From SZUA-430 sp040381215 (GTDB lineage Bacteria; Pseudomonadota; Alphaproteobacteria; Micropepsales; Micropepsaceae), in contig JBEIHO010000010.1 in the NCBI GenBank assembly GCA_040381215.1, positions 3,785 through 67,784 of the forward strand: 64,000 nt of DNA. The letters run 5' to 3'. Below the pieces are notes generated by a model. It worked only from the letters and a program-made list of their open reading frames with translations, did not search any database and was not told where the DNA came from. Both the position numbers and the translations under genes were made by a program. The number at the start of each line of letters is the position of its first letter. Positions within the stretch are counted from its first letter, which is position 1. Below, in pieces: positions 26,799 to 35,617 of the stretch.

Positions 26799-28277
26799 CT
26801 ACACCTCCCACCAGGACTGCGGACGCGGCGTGGCGCCGGCAGCCTTCTCGATCACCTCGCCCACGCGGAACAACGTGGCTTCATCGAACGCCTTGCCGAT
26901 CAGCTGCAGCCCGAGCGGCAACCCCTCGCTGTTGAGCCCGGCCGGCACCGACAGGCCCGGCAGGCCCGCAAGATTGACGGTCACCGTGAACACGTCATTG
27001 AGGTACATCGAGATCGGATCATTCGTCTTCTCGCCGATGCCGAATGCGGGCCCCGGCGCCGTCGGCGTCAGCAGCACGTCGCACTTGGCATAGGCCTCCT
27101 CGAAGTCCCGCGCGATCAGCGTGCGCAGCTTCTGGGCCTTGATGTAATAGGCGTCATAATAACCGGCCGACAGCACATACGTGCCGATCAGGATGCGACG
27201 CTGCACCTCGCGCCCGAACCCGGCAGCGCGCGTATTCTCGTACATGGACGTGATGTCCTTGCCTGGCACGCGCAGGCCGAAGCGCACGCCGTCATAGCGC
27301 GCCAGGTTCGACGAAGCCTCGGCGGGCGCCACGATGTAATAGGCAGGCAGCGCATATTTCGTGTGCGGCAGGCTGACATCGACGATCTCGGCGCCTGCAT
27401 CCTTGAGCCACGCAATACCCTTCTGCCACAACGCCTCGATCTCGGCCGGCATGCCGTCGATCCGGTACTCCTTCGGAATGCCGACCCGCAGCCCCTTGAT
27501 ATTGCCGGTCATAGCGGCCTCGTAGTCCGGCACCGGGATATCGACGCTGGTCGAATCCATGGGATCGTGGCTCGCCATCGATTTCAGCATGATCGCGCAA
27601 TCGCGCACCGTACGCGCCATCGGCCCGGCCTGGTCAAGCGACGAGGCAAAGGCCACGATGCCCCAGCGCGAACAGCGTCCATAGGTCGGCTTGATGCCCG
27701 CAATGCCCGTGACAGCCGCCGGCTGGCGGATGGATCCGCCCGTGTCCGTGCCGGTTGCACCCATGACAAGGCGCGCCGCCACTGACGCCGACGACCCGCC
27801 CGAGGAGCCGCCGGGCACCAGCTTCGTGTCCGAGCCCTTGCGCCGCCAAGGGTTGATGACGGGACCGTAGTAGCTCGTCTCGTTGGACGAACCCATCGCG
27901 AACTCGTCCATGTTCAGCTTGCCGAGCATCACGGCGCCATCATTGAACATGTTGCGCGTGACCGTGGATTCGTACGGCGGCTTGAACCCGTCGAGGATGT
28001 GCGATCCGGCTGTGGTCAGCACACCCTTTGTGCAGAACAGATCCTTGATGCCCATCGGAATGCCTTCAAGCGGGCGCATGGCCCCGCTGGCGATGCGCTT
28101 GTCGCTCTCCGCGGCAGCTGCACGCGCAAGCGCCGGCGTCTCGGTGACGAAGGCATTGAGCGCACGCGCCTTCTCGACAGACTGGATGTGCGCCTCGGTG
28201 AGCTCGACCGCGCTGAAGGCTTTCTTGTTCAACCCATCGCGCGCTTCGGCAATGGTCAGATCCGTGAGCTTGCTCAT
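26799..28277 (-). CDS. gatA: Asp-tRNA(Asn)/Glu-tRNA(Gln) amidotransferase subunit A
   Basis: 492-aa amidase-signature subunit that hydrolyses glutamine to supply ammonia. The Ser-cisSer-Lys triad region is intact: GIKDLFCTKG for the Lys, and the Gly/Ser-rich loop GGSSGGSSASVAA followed by TDTGGSIRQPAA. Its start overlaps the gatC stop by 4 nt (ATGA), indicating coupled translation. Confidence 0.97.
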   Translation of the reverse strand: MSKLTDLTIAEARDGLNKKAFSAVELTEAHIQSVEKARALNAFVTETPALARAAAAESDKRIASGAMRPLEGIPMGIKDLFCTKGVLTTAGSHILDGFKPPYESTVTRNMFNDGAVMLGKLNMDEFAMGSSNETSYYGPVINPWRRKGSDTKLVPGGSSGGSSASVAARLVMGATGTDTGGSIRQPAAVTGIAGIKPTYGRCSRWGIVAFASSLDQAGPMARTVRDCAIMLKSMASHDPMDSTSVDIPVPDYEAAMTGNIKGLRVGIPKEYRIDGMPAEIEALWQKGIAWLKDAGAEIVDVSLPHTKYALPAYYIVAPAEASSNLARYDGVRFGLRVPGKDITSMYENTRAAGFGREVQRRILIGTYVLSAGYYDAYYIKAQKLRTLIARDFEEAYAKCDVLLTPTAPGPAFGIGEKTNDPISMYLNDVFTVTVNLAGLPGLSVPAGLNSEGLPLGLQLIGKAFDEATLFRVGEVIEKAAGATPRPQSWWEV

Positions 28278-28561
28278 TCGACCACCTTCGGAACCGCAAA
28301 ATAATTGTCCTCGCCCGCCGGCGCGTTCCTGACCACATCCGGCGCCCGCCCACCATCGGTGACGGCGTCTTCCCGCATCTTCAGCGACACCTTGACGACA
28401 CTGGTCAGCGGTTCGACCTGGGACGTGTCGACGGCATTGAGCTGTTCGACCCAGGCAAGGATCCGGTTGAGCTCACCCGCCATGGGTTCGAGCCGCTCTT
28501 CGGGAAACGCGATCCGCGCCAGGCGCGCGACCCGTCGTACTGTGTCTTTGTCTACGGACAT
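28274..28561 (-). CDS. gatC: Asp-tRNA(Asn)/Glu-tRNA(Gln) amidotransferase subunit C
   Basis: 95-aa GatC, the belt that holds GatA and GatB together. The start MSVDKDTVRRVARLARI is chosen because it matches family N termini; the frame is open a further 33 codons without conservation. EELNRILAWVEQL-like helix (MAGELNRILAWVEQLN) and PLTSVV are typical. It is the first gene of gatCAB and is divergent from ruvX, with 83 bp between the two starts. Confidence 0.94.
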   Translation of the reverse strand: MSVDKDTVRRVARLARIAFPEERLEPMAGELNRILAWVEQLNAVDTSQVEPLTSVVKVSLKMREDAVTDGGRAPDVVRNAPAGEDNYFAVPKVVE

Positions 28562-28644
28562 GGCATCAATTTCTTGTGGCGAAACGGCCGCTTTGCTACC
28601 AACCCTGCCGGAACCTTGCAAGGCAAGGAGGGGGCGGGACAGGC

Positions 28645-29112
28645 GTGATCGTAAAGACACCGGCCGAAATGGCTGACAAGCTGAAGCCGGGCGAGCGCCT
28701 GTTGGGGCTGGATCTCGGCGAAAAGACCATTGGCCTCGCCCTGTCCGACGTTATGCGCATGATTGCCACACCCCTCGTGACCCTCGAGCGGACCAAATTC
28801 TCGGCAGATGCCCAGGCGCTCATCAATATCGTTGAAAAGAACAACGTCGCAGGCCTGGTCATCGGCCTGCCGCTGAACATGAACGGGACCGAGGGGCCGT
28901 CGGCACAAAGCGCCCGCGCCTTTGCCCGCAACTTCGAGGGCAAGCGCCCCATGCCTGTCCTGTTCTGGGACGAACGCCTATCCACGACCGCCGTCACCCG
29001 CACCCTGCTCGACGCCGACATGTCGCGCGCCCGGCGCAAGGACGTTGTGGACAAGATGGCGGCAAGCTTCATCCTGCAAGGCGTCCTCGACGCGATGAGA
29101 AGGTCCACCTGA
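28645..29112 (+). CDS. ruvX: Holliday junction resolvase RuvX (YqgF family)
   Basis: 155-aa RNase H-fold protein of the YqgF family, linked to Holliday junction resolution and to 16S rRNA 5'-end processing. LLGLDLGEKTIGLALSD, VIGLPLNMNGTEGPSA, FWDERLSTTAV and the C-terminal DKMAASFILQGVLD are visible. I chose the GTG at 28645 because AAGGAGGGGG lies upstream and the resulting length is normal. An ATG at 28669 is possible, and a longer form from 28576 is less likely. Confidence 0.9.
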   Translation: MIVKTPAEMADKLKPGERLLGLDLGEKTIGLALSDVMRMIATPLVTLERTKFSADAQALINIVEKNNVAGLVIGLPLNMNGTEGPSAQSARAFARNFEGKRPMPVLFWDERLSTTAVTRTLLDADMSRARRKDVVDKMAASFILQGVLDAMRRST

Positions 29113-30362
29113 TGCTGGGTCAGTTGCTCCGACGCCTTTACGTCCGACCGCCCGAGCCCATCCCGACGGACCAGGGTCGCCTGCTCGTCCTCGTCGGCGC
29201 AGCCTATTTCATCGCCGGCTATGACGTGAACATCTACGGCTTTGCGCTGCGCCAGATCCAGCAGACCTTCCAGATCCCCGAGCAGGACATCGGGCTGGTG
29301 ATCGTGCTGTTTCGCCTCGGCATCATCCCTGCGCTCGCCCTGGCCTGGCTGGCCGACCGCATTGGCCGCCGAAAGCTGTTGATGATCACGTTGGCAGGCG
29401 CCGCACTGTCGACCGTGTGGACCGCCTTTGCCCAGTCCCTGACCGAATTCATCGTTGCCCAGACCATCGCCCGGATTTTCATCTACACCGAGGAAATCCT
29501 CTGCATGGTGGTCATAGCAGAAGAGTTTTCCGAGCGAACCCGCGGCTGGGCCGCAGGACAACTAGGGGCGCTCGAAGCTCTGGGGGGCGGCGCCGCAGCG
29601 CTCGTCTTCGCCTTCGTCGAGATGCTGCCTTTCGGCTGGCGCGCCATCTACGCGTTCGGCGCCATCCCGCTCCTCTGGCTTGTCTGGGCGCGAAGATCTC
29701 TGCCCGAGACCCGTCGGTTTCAGGAACGCGACCAGACAGAGAAGATAAAGCCGTTCACCAGCCTCATGACGAACTACCCCGGAAGGCTTGCCCTTCTGGT
29801 ATGCCTTTGCGTGCTGTTCGGACTGGCCGTCGGCGCGACAGTCCCCCTTGCCTCTGCCTATTTGCAGGGCACCCATCAATGGCAGCCCTGGCAGGTCAGC
29901 GCCCTGACCCTTGGCGCGGGGTTCGTCTCGATCCTGGGAACAACGACGGCGGGCGCCCTCAGCGACCGGTTTGGACGACGACTGATCATCGCCGTAACAG
30001 TGATCGCGTCAGCCATCAGCTTTGCCTTGTTCTACAACTGGGCCAGCGGGATCTGGCTGGTCCTGACCTGGACCACCGCTCTCTTTTCAATCCTTGCGGC
30101 AAACGTCCTGATGACGGCCCTGGGCGCCGAGCTCTTTCCCACCTCTCACCGTAGCCTCGCAGCCTCGATCCGCATGATGGCAGCCCTCTTTGGCGGGTTG
30201 CTGGGCCTGCTTGTCGAACGCGAGCTTTTCATGCTTTACGGGAACCACGGGCCTGCAATCGCCACGCTCGCCCTCGTTGCCCCCTTGTGCCTTGTGCCCG
30301 TCTGGTTCCTGCCCGAACCGGCGCAGAAGACGCTTGAGGAGATCTCGGCGGCGCGCAAATGA
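29112..30362 (+). CDS. MFS transporter
   Basis: 416-aa major facilitator with about 12 hydrophobic segments. The conserved inter-helix 2/3 motif LADRIGRRKLLMI and the cytoplasmic loop repeat GALSDRFGRRLIIA mark the two halves. It overlaps the ruvX stop by one base (TGATG) and overlaps the AEC transporter start by 4 nt. Its general likeness is to sugar/aromatic-acid-type MFS carriers; the substrate is unknown. Confidence 0.9.
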   Translation: MLGQLLRRLYVRPPEPIPTDQGRLLVLVGAAYFIAGYDVNIYGFALRQIQQTFQIPEQDIGLVIVLFRLGIIPALALAWLADRIGRRKLLMITLAGAALSTVWTAFAQSLTEFIVAQTIARIFIYTEEILCMVVIAEEFSERTRGWAAGQLGALEALGGGAAALVFAFVEMLPFGWRAIYAFGAIPLLWLVWARRSLPETRRFQERDQTEKIKPFTSLMTNYPGRLALLVCLCVLFGLAVGATVPLASAYLQGTHQWQPWQVSALTLGAGFVSILGTTTAGALSDRFGRRLIIAVTVIASAISFALFYNWASGIWLVLTWTTALFSILAANVLMTALGAELFPTSHRSLAASIRMMAALFGGLLGLLVERELFMLYGNHGPAIATLALVAPLCLVPVWFLPEPAQKTLEEISAARK

Positions 30363-31273
30363 CGGAAGTCCTCTCAGGCCTCATCCCGGTCTTCGCCATC
30401 ATCGCCCTCGGCTGTGCGCTGAAGCAGGTCGCCATCCTCGACGAAACGGGCTGGCGAGCGGTCGAGCGACTGACCTATTTCGTGCTGTTCCCCTGCTTCC
30501 TGTTCGGCGCGATTGCCTTCGCGGACTTTGGCGAAGCCCCGGTCATCCGGCTGGCATTGGCCCTGGCCCTCGCAATGCTCGCGATGGCCGCGCTAACCTA
30601 CCCCGTGAGGCCCCTGCTGGCGCTGGATGGCCCGGCCTTTACAAGTCTGTTCCAGGGCGCCGTGCGCTGGAACAGCTACGTCGCGCTCGGCGCCATCGCC
30701 GCGATCCTGGGCAAACCCGGCCTTGCCCTCATCGCCGTCGCCATTGCCGTCATGGTTCCCCTCGCCAACACGCTCTGCGTCATGGTGCTGATGCGCCACG
30801 CCGGCCACCACACGGCAAGCCCTGCCATGCTGGCAGGCCAGCTCGCCCGCAACCCGCTCATCCTCGCCTGCATTGCCGGCATCGCCGCGCAGGCGAGCGG
30901 CCTTGCAGTCCCCTCAACCCTGGCAACAGCCATCGATCTGGTCGGCAAGGCAGCCCTCCCGCTGGGCCTGCTCGCGGTCGGCGCAAGCCTCGACTTCTCC
31001 GACCTGAAGGCGCGCCCCATGCCCGTCTTCGCCGCCAGCACCCTGAAGCTCATCGTGATGCCCATCATACTGGCCGCCCTGGCGCATCTTCTGGGCGTGA
31101 CCGGCCCGGCGGCAACAGCAGCAATCATCTGCGCCGCCGTCCCCGGAGCCCCCTCGTCCTTCATCCTCGCCCGCCAGCTCGGCGGCGATGCGCCGCTGAT
31201 GGCTGGCATCACCACCGTCCAGACTGTGGCCGCACTGATAACCATGCCCCTAATGTTGTGGGTTCTGGCCTAG
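30359..31273 (+). CDS. AEC family transporter (auxin efflux carrier type)
   Basis: 304-aa membrane protein with two groups of five hydrophobic helices, the AEC/BASS-like layout. GAVRWNSYVALGAIA and PLGLLAVGASLDF are family-typical. Such proteins export or exchange organic acids such as malate or malonate. Its ATG overlaps the preceding MFS stop (ATGA). Confidence 0.88.
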   Translation: MTEVLSGLIPVFAIIALGCALKQVAILDETGWRAVERLTYFVLFPCFLFGAIAFADFGEAPVIRLALALALAMLAMAALTYPVRPLLALDGPAFTSLFQGAVRWNSYVALGAIAAILGKPGLALIAVAIAVMVPLANTLCVMVLMRHAGHHTASPAMLAGQLARNPLILACIAGIAAQASGLAVPSTLATAIDLVGKAALPLGLLAVGASLDFSDLKARPMPVFAASTLKLIVMPIILAALAHLLGVTGPAATAAIICAAVPGAPSSFILARQLGGDAPLMAGITTVQTVAALITMPLMLWVLA

Positions 31274-31319
31274 TTGAGGCTTGCACTGGCACGGACTGCT
31301 GCCTATAGGCTAACCCGCG

Positions 31320-32270
31320 ATGAACGGTCATCTTCCACGCCAGCATCTGCTCGCGATAGCGCCACTGCAGCGCCAACAGATCGAATCCCTCCTTGATCTC
31401 GGCAACCAATATGTCGACCTGAACCGGGAGGTTCAGAAGAAGCGCGACACATTGCGGGGCCGGACCCTGATCAACCTGTTCTTCGAACCCTCGACCCGCA
31501 CGCAGAGTTCGTTCGAGCTTGCGGGCAAGCGCCTGGGCGCCGACGTCATGAACATGTCGGTTGCACAAAGCTCGGTCCGCAAGGGCGAAACGCTGATCGA
31601 CACGGCCACGACCCTCAACGCGATGCGCCCCGACATCATCGTCATCCGCCACCAGGACTCCGGCGCCGTGGCCCTGCTGGCCGACAAAGTGTCGTGTGCG
31701 GTCGTGAACGCCGGCGACGGCGCCCACGAGCACCCGACACAGGCCCTGCTCGACGCCCTCACGATCCGCCGCCGCATGGGTCGCATCGAAGGCCTGACCG
31801 TGACGATCTCAGGCGATGTTCTGCACAGCCGCGTGGCCCGCTCGAACGTCCATCTTCTGACCAAGCTCGGCGCCCGTGTCCGCCTCGTGGCGCCCCGGAC
31901 GCTGCTGCCCCCAGGTGCCCGCGACTGGGGCGCCGAGATCTTCACCGACATGCGCGAGGCCCTGAAAGGCGCCGACATCGTGATGATGCTGCGTCTGCAG
32001 CTTGAGCGAATGGCTGGATCCTTCCTGCCCTCGCAGCGCGAGTACTTCCACTTCTACGGCCTCGATCGCGAGAAGCTGGCGCTCGCCAAGCCTGGCGCCT
32101 TCGTGATGCACCCAGGCCCCATGAACCGCGGCGTAGAGATCGACAGCGACATTGCCGACGACGTCCACCGCAGCCTGATCCAGGAGCAGGTCGAGATGGG
32201 GGTTGCCGTCCGCATGGCCGTGCTCGACCAGCTTGCCAGCAAGCGGCCAAACGCCGAAGGCAAGCCATGA
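31320..32270 (+). CDS. pyrB: Aspartate carbamoyltransferase catalytic subunit
   Basis: 316-aa ATCase, which joins carbamoyl phosphate and aspartate in pyrimidine synthesis. The carbamoyl-phosphate motif FFEPSTRTQSSFELAGKRLG lies near residue 55, HPTQALLDALTI near 137, and the aspartate-binding VMHPGPMNRGVEI near the C terminus. It is followed with a 4-nt overlap by a dihydroorotase-like gene, which suggests the dodecameric PyrB-PyrC' type complex (known from Pseudomonas). Confidence 0.96.
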   Translation: MNGHLPRQHLLAIAPLQRQQIESLLDLGNQYVDLNREVQKKRDTLRGRTLINLFFEPSTRTQSSFELAGKRLGADVMNMSVAQSSVRKGETLIDTATTLNAMRPDIIVIRHQDSGAVALLADKVSCAVVNAGDGAHEHPTQALLDALTIRRRMGRIEGLTVTISGDVLHSRVARSNVHLLTKLGARVRLVAPRTLLPPGARDWGAEIFTDMREALKGADIVMMLRLQLERMAGSFLPSQREYFHFYGLDREKLALAKPGAFVMHPGPMNRGVEIDSDIADDVHRSLIQEQVEMGVAVRMAVLDQLASKRPNAEGKP

Positions 32271-33565
32271 CACAACGCACCGCCTTCATGAACGCGCACC
32301 TCATCGACCCGGCCAGCGGCCTCGAAACGCCCGGCAACCTGCTCGTCGAAAACGGCTCCATCGCAGACCTGGGACCCCGCCTGTTCAATGACGGCAAGCC
32401 ACAGGGCGCGACACTCATCGACTGCGGCAACGCAGTCCTGTCGCCGGGCCTCATCGACATGCGCGTCTTCACCGGCGAACCGGGCGCCGAGCACCGCGAA
32501 ACACTGGCATCGGCGGGCGAAAGCGCCGCCGCCGGCGGCGTCACCTCCTTCGTGATGATGCCGGTCACGGACCCCGTGATCGATGACGCGGCCCTCGTCG
32601 ACTTCATCAAGCGCAGGGCCGCAGCGCAGTCCAAGGTCAACATCCTGCCCGCCGCGGCCCTGACGCAAGGCCTCAAAGGCGCCCAGATGTCGGAGATCGG
32701 CCTGCTCCATGAAGCCGGCGCGATCGCCTTCACCGATGCCGACCGAACAGTCGCCTCGAGCCTAATCATGCGCCGCTGCCTCGCCTATGCCTCGAATTTC
32801 GATGCGCTGGTCATGGGTCATGCCGAGGATCCGGCACTTGCCTCGGCAGGCCACATGAACGAAGGCTCGCGCGCCAACCGCATGGGCATCGGCGGCATAC
32901 CTGCAGCCGCGGAGGCAATGGCCGTCGAACGAGACATGCGCCTCGTCGAACTGACGGGCGCGCGCTATCATCTGGGCCAAGTATCCTGCGCGGCGGCACT
33001 TGAGGTCGTGGCCAGGGCAAAATCGCGCGGACTGCCGGTGACATGCGCCGTCTCGGCCCATCACCTCGTTCTGAACGAGAACGACATCGGCGAGTACAAG
33101 ACCTTCGCCAAGGTCTCTCCCGCGCTGCGCACGGAAGATGACCGCATGGCCATGGTCGAGGGCGTGCGCGCCGGCATCATCGACGTCATCGTTTCCAGCC
33201 ACGATCCGCAGGCCGCCGAGACCAAGCGCGTCCCCTTCGCGCAAGCCGCCTACGGCGCCGTCGGCCTCGAAACCCTTCTGCCTGCAGCCCTGTCCCTCCA
33301 CCATGAGGCTGGCCTCACGCTTGTCGAGGTGCTCAGGCGCCTGACCACCCACCCGGCATCGATCCTGCGCCTACCGGCAGGCCGCTTGGCCAAGGGTGCC
33401 CCAGCCGACCTCGTTCTTTTCGATCCCGGTGCGCCGCGCCGCATCGACCCCTCAACCTTCCGCTCGCGCTCGAAGAATTCGCCCTTCAAGGGTCGCTTGC
33501 TGCAGGGAGCGGTGTTGCGTACCTTCGTAGGCGGAAAGACCGTCTTCGAAGCGGACAGAGCATGA
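32267..33565 (+). CDS. pyrC: Dihydroorotase-like protein, HxH motif lost (PyrC'/PyrX type)
   Basis: 432-aa amidohydrolase-fold protein. Active dihydroorotases carry Asp-x-His-x-His for the metal centre after the PGL-(I/V)-D segment. Here the same place reads PGLIDMRVFTGEPG, with Arg66 and Phe68 replacing both His, so hydrolase activity is unlikely. GVTSFVMMPVTDPVIDD, LNENDIGEYKTF and SSHDPQ are kept. Homologous non-catalytic PyrC' proteins are structural partners of PyrB, and most alphaproteobacteria encode a second, active dihydroorotase elsewhere. The stop overlaps the plsY start (ATGA). Confidence 0.92.
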   Translation: MTQRTAFMNAHLIDPASGLETPGNLLVENGSIADLGPRLFNDGKPQGATLIDCGNAVLSPGLIDMRVFTGEPGAEHRETLASAGESAAAGGVTSFVMMPVTDPVIDDAALVDFIKRRAAAQSKVNILPAAALTQGLKGAQMSEIGLLHEAGAIAFTDADRTVASSLIMRRCLAYASNFDALVMGHAEDPALASAGHMNEGSRANRMGIGGIPAAAEAMAVERDMRLVELTGARYHLGQVSCAAALEVVARAKSRGLPVTCAVSAHHLVLNENDIGEYKTFAKVSPALRTEDDRMAMVEGVRAGIIDVIVSSHDPQAAETKRVPFAQAAYGAVGLETLLPAALSLHHEAGLTLVEVLRRLTTHPASILRLPAGRLAKGAPADLVLFDPGAPRRIDPSTFRSRSKNSPFKGRLLQGAVLRTFVGGKTVFEADRA

Positions 33566-34149
33566 CCACCATCGCCATCGCCTTTGCCGTCGGCTATGCG
33601 CTGGGTTCGATCCCTTTTGCCTTCCTGGTCACGAAGCTTTTCGGGTTGGGAGACATCCGGCAGGTCGGTTCGGGCAATGTAGGCACAACCAATGTCCTGC
33701 GCACCGGAAACAAACTCGCCGCCGCCCTCACCCTCGTTGGTGATGTGGGCAAGGGGATCGTGGCGGTCCTGATCGCAAAGGACTTTGGCGAATGGCCGAC
33801 CATGGCTGCAGCCCTGGGAGCCTTCGCCGGGCATATCTTTCCGGTCTGGCTGAACTTCAAGGGCGGCAAGGGTGTTGCCACCTACCTGGGCATACTTGCG
33901 GCCCTCAACCTGCCGGTGGCGTTGATCACGGCCGCAACGTGGATCGCAACAGCGCTCGTCACGCGCCTCTCGTCACTCTCGGCCCTCGTGGCAGCGGCAC
34001 TATCGCCCCTGTACATGGCCGCGATCGGGCCCACCGCCTACGCGACAGGCGCCGCCATGCTCGCCGCGCTGATCTTCGTTACGCATCGCGACAACATCGC
34101 ACGCCTGCGCGCAGGCTCTGAACCGCGCATCGGGCAAAAGAAGCAATAG
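33562..34149 (+). CDS. plsY: Glycerol-3-phosphate acyltransferase PlsY
   Basis: 195-aa inner-membrane acyltransferase that moves an acyl group from acyl-phosphate to glycerol-3-phosphate, the first step of phospholipid synthesis. The signature GSGNVGTTNVLRTGNK lies near residue 36, then FNFKGGKGVAT-like LNFKGGKGVATYLG near 95. Five or so membrane helices are seen. It is coupled by a 4-nt overlap to the pyrC' gene. Confidence 0.95.
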   Translation: MTTIAIAFAVGYALGSIPFAFLVTKLFGLGDIRQVGSGNVGTTNVLRTGNKLAAALTLVGDVGKGIVAVLIAKDFGEWPTMAAALGAFAGHIFPVWLNFKGGKGVATYLGILAALNLPVALITAATWIATALVTRLSSLSALVAAALSPLYMAAIGPTAYATGAAMLAALIFVTHRDNIARLRAGSEPRIGQKKQ

Positions 34150-34163
34150 GCGCGAGGCGCGCC

Positions 34164-34277
34164 CTATTGCTTGCGAGCCTCCGTCAAGCGCGACACCGTG
34201 AACAATGTAACAAGAAACACGACCATCGCGACAATTGCGGCATCAAAGACCAACATCTCGCCAGATTCCATCTTCAT
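34164..34277 (-). CDS. Possible small single-span membrane protein
   Basis: A 37-codon frame starting MKMESGEMLVFDAA has one clear hydrophobic helix followed by the positive tail SRLTEARKQ. A GGTGAG lies close upstream. It ends 15 bp from the plsY stop (convergent) and begins about 70 bp from the dprA start (divergent). In-frame ATG codons further upstream exist at 34289. No homologue is recognised, so this could be chance in a short hydrophobic frame. Confidence 0.3.
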   Translation of the reverse strand: MKMESGEMLVFDAAIVAMVVFLVTLFTVSRLTEARKQ

Positions 34278-34349
34278 ATGGCTCACCATTGAGCCGACGC
34301 CGGAACATGCCGCGCCGAAGCCAGAACCGCATTGATTCAGGTCAACCGG

Positions 34350-35471
34350 ATGGCAATGAACGAACAAGGATCAAGCATTCCCGACGGTGAACGCCTTGCG
34401 CGCCTGCGCCTGCTGCGGACGCCAAACATCGGCCCGGCAACATTTCATGCGATCCTCGCGCGCTTCGGATCGGCAGCCAAGGCGATAAACCATTGGGGTG
34501 CAATAGGACGTCGACTGGGCAAGGCGCAATCGACAACGCTGGCGGCAACCACCGACGCACATCACGAACTCGAGCAAGTCAGGAAGCACGGTGCAACCCT
34601 GCTCGCCCATGACGAACCCGGCTATCCTCTTTTGCTCGCGGCCACGGAAAACCCGCCACCCTTCATCATCGCCAAGGGACGCCTTGAACTGCTGGGGCGC
34701 CCCGCGATGGCCATCGTTGGCTCCCGCAATGCCTCCGCAATCGGTCAGCGCTACGCGCGCAACATGGCGACCGATCTCGGCAGCGCGGGCCTCATTATCG
34801 TGTCCGGCCTCGCACGCGGCATCGACACGGCCGCCCACAAGGGCGCGCTTGCGTCGGGCACGATCGCCGTCATGGCCGGCGGTATCGACGTGATCTATCC
34901 GCCCGAAAACAGCGCCCTTCATGCCGCGATCGGCGACACGGGCCTCCTCGTCAGCGAGGTTCCCTGCGGTCAGCAACCGACAGCCCAGCACTTTCCGCGG
35001 CGCAATCGCATCATTTCAGGCCTCTCGCACGGGGTGCTCGTTGTCGAGGCAACGCTCAATTCAGGCTCCTTGATCACGGCGCGCCTCGCGGCCGAGCAGG
35101 GTCGTGATGTCTACGCCGTACCCGGTTCGCCACTCGACCCCAGGGCCACCGGCACCAACGCCCTGCTGCGACAGGGAGCCGTCCTGACAGAAACGGCGGA
35201 CGACGTGCTCATGGGCTTGAGCTTCGAACAAGGCCGCGCCCGCCCGCAGCGCCCGCCGGCGCAACCCGTCCCCCCTGCCGTTTCCCGGCCCGACGAAACG
35301 CAGGATCTGCAAGCCGCGATCCTCGCAAGATTGAGCGCCACCCCCGTCGAAACGGACGAGCTCGTGCGCCAGACCGGAGCCTCGGCCGCCTGCGTCTCAG
35401 CCGCAATCCTCGACCTTGAATTTGCCGGCGCGTTAACCCGGCACCCAGGCCAGCGCGTCTCTGCCTGCTGA
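34350..35471 (+). CDS. dprA: DNA-processing protein DprA
   Basis: 373-aa ssDNA-binding protein that loads RecA in transformation and recombination. An N-terminal SAM-like segment (RLLRTPNIGPATFHAIL) is followed by the extended Rossmann fold (AIVGSRNASAIGQRYA, VSGLARGIDTAAHKGAL, FPRRNRIISGLSHGVLVVEA) and a C-terminal winged-helix domain (ARLSATPVETDELVRQTG onward). The exact start is uncertain: ATGs at 34350 and 34356 and a TTG at 34332 are all in frame. Confidence 0.93.
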   Translation: MAMNEQGSSIPDGERLARLRLLRTPNIGPATFHAILARFGSAAKAINHWGAIGRRLGKAQSTTLAATTDAHHELEQVRKHGATLLAHDEPGYPLLLAATENPPPFIIAKGRLELLGRPAMAIVGSRNASAIGQRYARNMATDLGSAGLIIVSGLARGIDTAAHKGALASGTIAVMAGGIDVIYPPENSALHAAIGDTGLLVSEVPCGQQPTAQHFPRRNRIISGLSHGVLVVEATLNSGSLITARLAAEQGRDVYAVPGSPLDPRATGTNALLRQGAVLTETADDVLMGLSFEQGRARPQRPPAQPVPPAVSRPDETQDLQAAILARLSATPVETDELVRQTGASAACVSAAILDLEFAGALTRHPGQRVSAC

Positions 35472-35617
35472 CTTTGGTAACGATCTAATTCATTGATTAT
35501 AAGGGTATTTTGACGACGATGTCGGCGTATTACCCGGCCCTCGGTTGACTTTGGTCCGGGGATTGGACCACTGTCCGCCCCCCAATCGGGCCCCCCGAAC
35601 AAGGATCAATACCGCAA

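Noticed and set aside
28576..28644. Longer ruvX N terminus starting at ATG 28576
   Set aside because: It would add Cys/Arg-rich residues not seen in the family, and the ribosome-binding site AAGGAGGGGG lies inside it, before the GTG at 28645.
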